Origin: Leptofilum sp050292445 | GTDB lineage: Bacteria; Chloroflexota; Anaerolineae; Promineifilales; Promineifilaceae | Length of the DNA stretch: 29,826 nt | Direction of reading: 5' to 3' | NCBI GenBank assembly: GCA_050292445.1 | Contig: JBNKLQ010000045.1 | Coordinates: 1-29,826 of the forward strand | Shown here: positions 22,330 to 28,673 of the stretch, piece by piece | How positions within the stretch are numbered: position 1 is the stretch's first letter | Layout: the number at the start of each line of letters is the position of its first letter | Notes under the pieces: generated by a model | Database searches by the model: none | Seen by the model: the letters and a program-made list of their open reading frames with translations, nothing else | Told to the model about the DNA's origin: nothing | Translations under genes and position numbers: made by a program

Positions 22330-23874
22330 ATGTACATCGGCGATTACCTGGGACGACGGGCGATTTACTCGCCGGATAAATTGGCAATTGTAGATGCGGG
22401 CAAGCAGCCGGAGCTGCGTCTGACGTATGCCCAAATGAACGGGCGGGCCAACCGGCTGGCCAATTGGCTGCAATCTGAAGGTGGCATTGGCCAGGGGGAC
22501 CGCGTGGCGATTCTAGCGCGGGACGGCGTGGAGCACCTGGATACCTTTTTTGCCTGCGGTAAATTGGGCGCGATTCACACCGCGCTCAACTGGCGGCTGC
22601 ATTGGCGCGAGTTGGCCGAAATCATGGCCAATACCGCGCCAAAAGTGCTGATTTATTCGGATGAATTTAGTGAGGCCGTCGCTAATCTGCAAAAAGACCC
22701 ACAGGCGGCGTCGCTGACCCATTTTGTGCATGTGGAAGGGGCAGGGGTGCCGGGCAGCGTTTTGTTTGCGGAGGCGATGGCGGCTGGGGCGGATACGGCC
22801 GTTTCCACCCTAACCCTCACCGAAGAAGATACCGCCGCCCTGATTTTTACCGGTGGCACGACGGGCCTGCCCAAAGCGGCCCAGGTTTCCCACCGCATGA
22901 TCGCCTGGAATACGCTCAACACCGTCATCCATGATTTGCACCATGATGATGTGTACCTAAATGTTTTCCCGCTGTTTCATACGGGCGGGCTTTTCGTGTA
23001 TACATTGCCGCAAATTATCTTGGGGGGCACGGTGATTTTGCTGCGCCAGTTTGATCCGGCGCAGGTGTTGGATTTGATTGCCCGTGAGCAGGTGACGGTT
23101 TTTGCCGGTGTGCCGACGATGTATCAGTTACTCACTCAAGCGGCGAATTGGGAAACGGCCGTACTCACCAGCCTCCGTTTTTGCACCAGTGGGGGTGCAC
23201 CATTGCCCGTGCCGTTAGTAGAAAAGTACACATCTGAAAAGCAAATCGAGTTTAAGCAGGGCTTTGGTATGACCGAATTTGGTCCTGGCATTTTTGCCCT
23301 GGCCGCCGAAGACGCCATCCGCGAAGCAGGCAGCATTGGCCGCCCCAACTTTTACGTGGATGCCCGCATCGTGGACGACGACAACCAGCCGCTTGGCCCC
23401 AACCAGATTGGCGAGCTGGTGCTCAAAGGCCCCAGCGCTTCCTCTGGCTACTTCAACAACCCAGAAGCCACGGCCGACGCCATTGATGAAGACGGCTGGT
23501 TCCACACGGGTGACCTGGCAGCCTATGATGAGGAATGGTATTTTACCATCAAAGATCGTAAGAAGGATATGTACATCTCTGGAGGAGAAAACGTCTATCC
23601 CGCCGAAATCGAAAAAGTGTTGTACGCCCATCCCGACGTGCACATGTGCGCTGTTGTGGGTTTGCCGGACCCTAGATGGGGTGAGGTGGGGCTGGCCTGT
23701 GTGGTTCTGAAACCGGGTGCATCGGCAACGGCAGATCAATTGATGCAGCAAATGCGCGACAATCTGGCCCCGTTCAAAGTGCCTAAGCGGATAGAAATTT
23801 TGGCGGAGCTGCCCATTTCTGGCGCAGGGAAAATCCTAAAACGGGAGCTGCAAGAACGTTTTGTGAAGGGGTAG
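22330..23874 (+). CDS. Acyl-CoA synthetase (AMP-dependent ligase)
   Basis: A 514-residue adenylate-forming enzyme that activates a carboxylic acid with ATP and loads it on CoA. Seen motifs are the P-loop IFTGGTTGLPKAA, the QGFGMTE motif, GWFHTGDLA, DRKKDMYISGGENVYPAEIE and the C-terminal catalytic Lys in PISGAGKILKREL. Length and order match medium/long-chain acyl-CoA synthetases. It probably supplies acyl-CoA for, or salvages product of, the two upstream genes. Its stop codon lies inside the first arm of a hairpin. Confidence 0.93.
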   Translation: MYIGDYLGRRAIYSPDKLAIVDAGKQPELRLTYAQMNGRANRLANWLQSEGGIGQGDRVAILARDGVEHLDTFFACGKLGAIHTALNWRLHWRELAEIMANTAPKVLIYSDEFSEAVANLQKDPQAASLTHFVHVEGAGVPGSVLFAEAMAAGADTAVSTLTLTEEDTAALIFTGGTTGLPKAAQVSHRMIAWNTLNTVIHDLHHDDVYLNVFPLFHTGGLFVYTLPQIILGGTVILLRQFDPAQVLDLIAREQVTVFAGVPTMYQLLTQAANWETAVLTSLRFCTSGGAPLPVPLVEKYTSEKQIEFKQGFGMTEFGPGIFALAAEDAIREAGSIGRPNFYVDARIVDDDNQPLGPNQIGELVLKGPSASSGYFNNPEATADAIDEDGWFHTGDLAAYDEEWYFTIKDRKKDMYISGGENVYPAEIEKVLYAHPDVHMCAVVGLPDPRWGEVGLACVVLKPGASATADQLMQQMRDNLAPFKVPKRIEILAELPISGAGKILKRELQERFVKG

Positions 23875-23923
23875 CCGCGATTTCTTACCACGTTGTAAAG
23901 GCGCAGTAAGAAACTGCGGCTAC
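23871..23923. terminator. Hairpin overlapping the ligase stop codon, between convergent genes
   Basis: GTAGCCGCGATTTCTTAC (23871-23888) pairs with 23906-23923 at 16 of 18 positions, with a 17-base loop. The TAG stop at 23872-23874 is inside the stem. No long T run follows. Placed between genes that converge (23874 and 23939), it probably ends or protects both transcripts. Confidence 0.6.
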
Positions 23924-23938
23924 TCTGGTGTGATGGAT

Positions 23939-24358
23939 TTAGCGGCGACGGCCCAAAACGCGCAGCAGTCGCAAAAACAGATTGATGAAGTCTAGGTAAA
24001 GTCGCAAAGCTCCCATCACAGCAATTCCGTTGAGAACTTGTTGGCCGCTGTTGCCTTGCAAAACGGCCGTATACGTCATCTTTTTAATCATGTTGCTGTC
24101 ATACACAATCAGCCCCAGGAAGATGAGAATCCCCAGGTAAGTCACAATCCAGTCTAGCGCGGTGCTGGCCAGGAAAAAATTGATCACCGAGGCCAAAATA
24201 ATGCCCAGCAGGCCCACAAACAGGATTGGCCCCCATTTGGTCAAATCTTCTTTGGTGGTTAAGCCAACGACGGTCAGAATAACAAAGATAAGCGTGGTGG
24301 TGCCAAACGCCAGCAGAACGGAAGATTTGTGGCCTTTAGGACTAAGAGTTTTCTGCAA
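23939..24358 (-). CDS. Bax inhibitor-1 family protein, N-terminally truncated
   Basis: A 139-residue frame with about four membrane helices matching the C-terminal half of Bax inhibitor-1/YccA proteins: LTTKEDLTKWGPILFVGL, then LASVINFFL, then GLIVYDSNMIKKM, and a final helix. Full-length members have about 230 residues and seven helices. Here an in-frame TGA at 24365-24367 blocks any longer start and only a TTG at 24358 is available, inside the last codons of the upstream ABC-F gene. About 100 residues are missing. It may be a remnant, or a short form made by coupling to the ABC-F gene. Confidence 0.7.
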   Translation of the reverse strand: MQKTLSPKGHKSSVLLAFGTTTLIFVILTVVGLTTKEDLTKWGPILFVGLLGIILASVINFFLASTALDWIVTYLGILIFLGLIVYDSNMIKKMTYTAVLQGNSGQQVLNGIAVMGALRLYLDFINLFLRLLRVLGRRR

Positions 24359-26237
24359 TTTCTGTCAATTCCAGCCAGCGGAATTCGGCCGTTTCCAGAG
24401 CTTCTTTGCTTTGTTCTAGTTCGTCTACCAGAGGCTGCAAACTTTCGTAATCGGAGCCAATGTCGTTGATTTGGGCGGAGAGGGTGGCGATTTTCTCGGT
24501 AAGTGTTTCGATGGTGGATTCGGCCGCTTCCAGCTCGCGCTGTTCCTTCCAGGTCAGCTTGCGGGGGCGGTTGTTTGGCTGGCTGGCTGGCGTGTTGGTG
24601 AATGGCTTTGGCTTTTTGGCTGGTTCTGCGGCTGCCGTTTCCTGTTCGCGCAGTCGCTGGTACGTTTCATAAGGGGCGGGGTAGCGGGTTCCCAGTACGC
24701 CATCTTCAAAACTCAGCAGAAAATCGACGTTGCGGTCCAAAAAGTAGCGGTCGTGGCTTACCACAACGAGTGCGCCCTGGAATTGATCTAAAAATTGCTC
24801 TAAGACGGTCAATGTCTGCACATCCAAATCATTGGTTGGCTCATCCAAAAACAGCACGTTGGGTTGCCGGACGAGGGTGCGCAGCAGGTAAAGTCGCCGT
24901 CGTTCGCCGCCGCTCAGGCTGCCAATTTGGGCGCGCTGCTCTGGCCGGGTGAAGAGGAACCATTCCAGCATTTGGGCGGCTTCTACTCGTTCGCCATCGG
25001 CCGTACGAATGAGCGGTGCCAGATTATTGATGTAATCGAGTAGGGTGGCTTTGTCTTCCAAGTCTTCGCTTTGCTGATCGTAGTAGCCTAGCGTTACTGT
25101 GCTGCCCCAGTTCACCTGGCCGCTATCTGGTGCAGTTTTGCCCGCCAGTACGTCTAGCAGGGTGCTTTTACCCGCCCCGTTTGGCCCAATGATGCCGATA
25201 CGGTCGCCGGGGTCCAGCTGCAAATTCAAGTTTTTAAAAAGGGTGAGATTGTCATAGCTTTTGCTGAGATTGGTTGCTTCCAGCACCCGCTTGCCCAGCC
25301 GCCGACTGGCCAATGCCAGAGCCACACGCTGGTCGCCTTTGTCGTAGGCGATGGTTTGCAGCTCTGTCACGCGCTGAATGCGGGCTTTTTGTTTGGTGGT
25401 GCGAGATTGGGCACCGCGCTGCAGCCAAGCCAGTTCTTGGCGCAGCAAGGCTTGACGTTTGGTTTCGGCCGTTTTTAGCTGTTCTTCACGGGTGGCGCGT
25501 TGTTGTAGGTAACGGCCGTAATTTCCCGAATAGCTCACTAAATCCCGACGGTCCAACTCTACAATCTTGTTCACCACTCTGTCCAAAAAGTAGCGATCAT
25601 GCGTCACCATCAGCAGGGCGGCGGGCATATTGAGCAAAAACTGTTCCAACCAACTTACCGTTTCGGCGTCAATGTGGTTGGTTGGCTCGTCTAAAATGAG
25701 TAAATCGCCCGGATCGATAAGGCCGCGTGCCAGGGCCACCCGCTTTTGCTGGCCACCACTGAGCGTTTCCAAGGTAGCCTGAAATGTGGTGATGCCCAGG
25801 CGCGTAAGTACAGCTTTGGCCTCTGCTTCGGCTTGCCAGCTGCTGGTCTGATCCATTTCCTGGGTGATTTTGGTGAACCTGGCCTGTAGATCGGGGTTGG
25901 TGGGATCTTGTTGCAGCGCCTCGCTGGCAGATTCATACTGGCGCAGCAGCTGCAGCTGGGGGGCGTCCCCCTGGAAAATGTAATCCAAGACGCTGGTTTG
26001 CTGCGGGAGGTCTGGCCCCTGAGGTAAATAGCGCACGTGTACGCCACCCCAGACGGTGATGTCGCCAGCCACCGGAGTTTCCAGCCCAGCAATGAGCCGC
26101 AGCAGGGTGGTTTTGCCGGAGCCATTGCGTCCAATCAGGCCAATGCGGTCGCCTTCATTGATGCGCAAATTGACTGAATCAAACAGAATGCGGTCACTAT
26201 AATGGTGGGTAAGGTTGTCAAGTCGAACGAGGTTCAT
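24342..26237 (-). CDS. uup: ABC-F family ATPase, Uup type
   Basis: A 631-residue soluble twin-ATPase. First domain: Walker A GRNGSGKTT from 36, signature LSGGQ at 159-163 and DEPTNH at 183-188. Second domain: GPNGAGKST, LSGGERRR and DEPTND. No membrane segment is present. The inter-domain linker is rich in Arg, Gln and Glu as in ribosome-binding ABC-F proteins. The C-terminal 75 residues (from KLTWKEQRELEAAE) form a coiled coil typical of Uup, which binds DNA or ribosomes. The role is probably ribosome rescue or translation control. Its stop overlaps the start of the truncated Bax-inhibitor gene by 17 bases. No Shine-Dalgarno is evident. Confidence 0.93.
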   Translation of the reverse strand: MNLVRLDNLTHHYSDRILFDSVNLRINEGDRIGLIGRNGSGKTTLLRLIAGLETPVAGDITVWGGVHVRYLPQGPDLPQQTSVLDYIFQGDAPQLQLLRQYESASEALQQDPTNPDLQARFTKITQEMDQTSSWQAEAEAKAVLTRLGITTFQATLETLSGGQQKRVALARGLIDPGDLLILDEPTNHIDAETVSWLEQFLLNMPAALLMVTHDRYFLDRVVNKIVELDRRDLVSYSGNYGRYLQQRATREEQLKTAETKRQALLRQELAWLQRGAQSRTTKQKARIQRVTELQTIAYDKGDQRVALALASRRLGKRVLEATNLSKSYDNLTLFKNLNLQLDPGDRIGIIGPNGAGKSTLLDVLAGKTAPDSGQVNWGSTVTLGYYDQQSEDLEDKATLLDYINNLAPLIRTADGERVEAAQMLEWFLFTRPEQRAQIGSLSGGERRRLYLLRTLVRQPNVLFLDEPTNDLDVQTLTVLEQFLDQFQGALVVVSHDRYFLDRNVDFLLSFEDGVLGTRYPAPYETYQRLREQETAAAEPAKKPKPFTNTPASQPNNRPRKLTWKEQRELEAAESTIETLTEKIATLSAQINDIGSDYESLQPLVDELEQSKEALETAEFRWLELTEIAENS

Positions 26238-26388
26238 GACTCAACGATAACGTCTTTTTCTTAGGAATGCCAACAGGACTTTGAAGTCAGATCAGCTTCC
26301 ACGATGTCTACCGCTAGTGTCGAATTTTGGGGTGCAGGAAATGTGGTTTGTTGTTTTGGTTTGGAGGGACGGTGTAGGAAAACGGCCG

Positions 26389-26856
26389 TTAAAGAACGCG
26401 GGCAAATTGGATGAGCTGTTGGCAGAAAGTCTCCAATGATTGGCCGTTCTGGCGCCAAATTTTGTCTGAGGTATCGATAAAGAGATTGGCCTGCCGTAAG
26501 GCGGTTTCTGCTTCTGACAGAATAGCAATACGGCCGTTGGCGCAATCAAGACTGCGATATTCTTTGATTTGCTTATGAAAGCCAGGGGCCATAATCAAAT
26601 TTGTGACACATTCATAGCTGCCAGGAATAATGATGAGGCGAAAATGAACATGGTTGTCCAATTCATTGAGCGAATAATCTGGAATCACCATTAAGCCGTG
26701 TTGTCCAGATGTTGTTTGTGTTGAGACACCAAGCAAAGAAGTGGGCAAGCCAGCTGCCCGCATTTGACTTAGGCAGTAGACAACCTTATTTTCGGAAAAA
26801 CCCGAGCCGATGAGGATGGCAACATTGTTATTATGGGTTTGAGTTGTTGAAATCAT
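26389..26856 (-). CDS. DJ-1/PfpI-like protein lacking the nucleophile cysteine
   Basis: A 155-residue protein with a DJ-1/PfpI-type class-I glutamine-amidotransferase-like pattern: VAILIGSGFSENKVVYCLSQMRAAG, a GQHGLMVIPDYSLNELD strand pair, then RLIIIPGS. At the nucleophile elbow, where the family has A-I-C-A-x-P, this protein reads AILSEAETAL, putting Ser 114 in place of Cys. Protease, deglycase or chaperone activity is therefore uncertain. Cys 83 and Cys 105 occur elsewhere. Family assignment is by pattern and is moderate. It stands alone on the minus strand, divergent from the STAND gene region. Confidence 0.55.
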   Translation of the reverse strand: MISTTQTHNNNVAILIGSGFSENKVVYCLSQMRAAGLPTSLLGVSTQTTSGQHGLMVIPDYSLNELDNHVHFRLIIIPGSYECVTNLIMAPGFHKQIKEYRSLDCANGRIAILSEAETALRQANLFIDTSDKIWRQNGQSLETFCQQLIQFARVL

Positions 26857-26861
26857 ATCAG

Positions 26862-26890
26862 TTTACACCGAGAACATATGCTGGTATGAT
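26862..26890 (+). promoter_or_regulatory. Strong candidate sigma-70 promoter
   Basis: TTTACA (26862-26867) and TATGAT (26885-26890) are exactly 17 bases apart, and TGG precedes the -10 box, giving an extended -10 (TGnTATGAT). It points at the small ORF at 26917 and the STAND gene. Confidence 0.6.
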
Positions 26891-26916
26891 TGAGAAGTCT
26901 AAGGAGGCTGGTTTTG

Positions 26917-26988
26917 ATGAAAATAAGGCTCCTCCCCCACCTCCCCGATTCTCATAACATTGGGCACGAAAATGAGAAAAGAGTCTGA
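26917..26988 (+). CDS. Possible 23-residue leader peptide or small protein
   Basis: AAGGAGG (26901-26907), the best ribosome binding site in the region, stands 9 bases before an ATG opening a 23-codon frame (MKIRLLPHLPDSHN, then IGHENEKRV). It lies 26 bases after a well-formed promoter and 245 bases before the STAND ATPase. It is too short for homology. It could be a leader peptide, a small toxin-like protein, or chance. The CTGACA box of the second promoter overlaps its last codons. Confidence 0.35.
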   Translation: MKIRLLPHLPDSHNIGHENEKRV

Positions 26989-27012
26989 CATCGAGGTTGA
27001 TGAAATTATAAC
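26985..27012 (+). promoter_or_regulatory. Second candidate promoter upstream of the STAND gene
   Basis: CTGACA (26985-26990) and TATAAC (27007-27012) are 16 bases apart. The transcript would have a leader of about 210 bases before 27233. Confidence 0.4.
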
Positions 27013-27232
27013 AAGATGTTCGCGGTCTTGTTTTTCGTAAACCAGTGATTTTTTGCGTTTTTGTGCGATTTCTTGCGGCAAACTGATAATTTTTGCGCTG
27101 CTCGTTCGCCAAATTGGCTGGGTTTGGTAAAAAGGCTTGAAAAGTTTGCCGATCACATGGATTGGTTTAAGAGAGATGGGTGCAAAGGATTCTGGTGCCG
27201 TGGTATTTGTTCGCAATCAGTAGGAAACAAAG

Positions 27233-28654
27233 ATGTCACAATCATCTACCAGTGAAGCGCAAACAGTATACGATGCTGTACGGAAAGCATTAAGCAGCTG
27301 GGGCAAGCAAAATTCCGATCCTGAAACATTGTTGGATCATTTGTTAGCGGTGCAAGCTGCCCAAGAGGCGTTGAATGCCGGGGACAACCCGGCGCTGCTG
27401 CGGGCAGCAACCAATCAGGTGCTGGAAGATGCTATTGAAGATTTGGAAAAGCAAAGCTCACGTCCCGCCAAAGTGTTGCGCCTTCGTTTTGCCGAGAAAC
27501 GTGCTATCCAAGAGGTGGCGCATGCAATGAACTTTAGTACGCACCAGATTAGCCGTATGCAGCGGGATGGCATTGAGCAGCTGGTGGAGATTTTGCTGGG
27601 GCGCGAACAAGATATCAAGCGTACGCGGGCCCAATCTTTAGAAAGTTTACTGCCACCGCCCACTTTTTCACGTTTATTTGGTGTCGAAGATTTGTGTGCG
27701 TCGTTGATGGAGCAGTTGACTGTCTTAGGACCACCGTGGGTCGTGGCGCTGGTAGGGATGGGCGGATTAGGTAAAACGGCCGTTGCCAACCACATCACCC
27801 GTCTGCTTATTCAACAGCTCTTGTTTACCCACATTGTATGGATCAAGGCAGCCTCTCCTCATTCAATCAGTGGGCAATCCTCATCGCCCAGCCTCACTTA
27901 TGAAAAAATTGTCAACGAACTGCTAACGCATCTATTCCCTGGAGCAGCAACGCCGCTGACTTTGCCTGAACGTGAGGTGAAGGTGCGACAAGCCTTGAAA
28001 AGCAAGATGTATTTGGTTGTGATTGATAACTTGGAGGCTGCCGAGGATACTTCCTTTTTGCTTAATCATCTGCAGGATTTGGCCAATCCCTCCAAATTTA
28101 TATTGACTACCCGCACGCGGGCTGCCAAGCAAGCGGCCGTTTTAGACGTGTCTTTGGATGAACTTGGTTTTGCTGACAGTGCTCTGCTTATGCGCCATCA
28201 TGCGGCGGAAAGTGGTGTGGATGCTGTTGCCGAGGCAACCGATGAAGATTTGAAACAGATTTATTTGCAAACTGGTGGTAATCCCTTTGCCATAAAAATT
28301 GTGGTCAACTTACTGGATGTGCTGCCGCTGAACCGACTGTTGGGCGGTCTTACGCGGAATCATCCAGGCCAGGTGATGGAGATGTACAAACATATCTTTT
28401 GGCAAACTTGGCAGACGTTGAGTGAAAACGGCCGTAAACTTTTGCAATCTATGCCTCTGGCCCTGGAACCGGCCGATGTGGATTATCTGCTCACTATCAG
28501 TGGTCTGTCTGAGGGGGCAATTTGGCCTGCCATTGAGGAACTACGGCAGCGCTCGCTGCTAGAAGTGGAAGGTGGACTGCATGAGAAACGGTACGGGATT
28601 CACCGTTTAACGGATACTTTTTTAAGAACGGAAATTATTCATTTTCCACTTTAA
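27233..28654 (+). CDS. STAND (NB-ARC) ATPase with sigma-factor-like HTH
   Basis: A 473-residue signal-transduction ATPase. Residues about 78-122 resemble a sigma-70 region 4 helix-turn-helix (VLRLRFAEKRAIQEVAHAMN, then HQISRMQRDGIEQL). The NB-ARC core has the P-loop GMGGLGKT at 175-182, Walker B YLVVIDNLE at 260-268, the sensor TTRTR at 292-296 and GGNPFAI at 348-354. A winged-helix region follows (LLQSMPLAL, then YGIHRLTDTFL). The chain ends with no repeat domain; a TPR protein begins 19 bases downstream and probably supplies the sensor. AGGAAA is near the ATG. The role is a ligand-gated switch in transcription or conflict defence. One ACGGCCGT copy falls inside the P-loop coding sequence. 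Confidence 0.88.
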   Translation: MSQSSTSEAQTVYDAVRKALSSWGKQNSDPETLLDHLLAVQAAQEALNAGDNPALLRAATNQVLEDAIEDLEKQSSRPAKVLRLRFAEKRAIQEVAHAMNFSTHQISRMQRDGIEQLVEILLGREQDIKRTRAQSLESLLPPPTFSRLFGVEDLCASLMEQLTVLGPPWVVALVGMGGLGKTAVANHITRLLIQQLLFTHIVWIKAASPHSISGQSSSPSLTYEKIVNELLTHLFPGAATPLTLPEREVKVRQALKSKMYLVVIDNLEAAEDTSFLLNHLQDLANPSKFILTTRTRAAKQAAVLDVSLDELGFADSALLMRHHAAESGVDAVAEATDEDLKQIYLQTGGNPFAIKIVVNLLDVLPLNRLLGGLTRNHPGQVMEMYKHIFWQTWQTLSENGRKLLQSMPLALEPADVDYLLTISGLSEGAIWPAIEELRQRSLLEVEGGLHEKRYGIHRLTDTFLRTEIIHFPL

Positions 28655-28673
28655 CAGATGAGTTTAAAATCTT

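Larger units (their letters stand above)
26857..27232. other. Divergent intergenic region with promoters and a small ORF
   Basis: This 376-base gap holds two plus-strand promoter candidates (26862-26890 and 26985-27012), a 23-codon ORF with a strong ribosome binding site, and the leader of the STAND gene. Longer minus frames across it have no recognisable domains and no ribosome binding sites. No ACGGCCGT site occurs here. Confidence 0.6.

Noticed and set aside
20377..23874. OleACD-type olefin biosynthesis cluster
   Set aside because: The reductase is a classical FabG type, not the extended OleD type, no OleB hydrolase is present, and the thiolase lacks the His and Asn of OleA.
26899..27216. 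Minus-strand 105-codon frame in the divergent gap
   Set aside because: No ribosome binding site, no recognisable domain, and it runs antisense through promoters and a better-supported small ORF.
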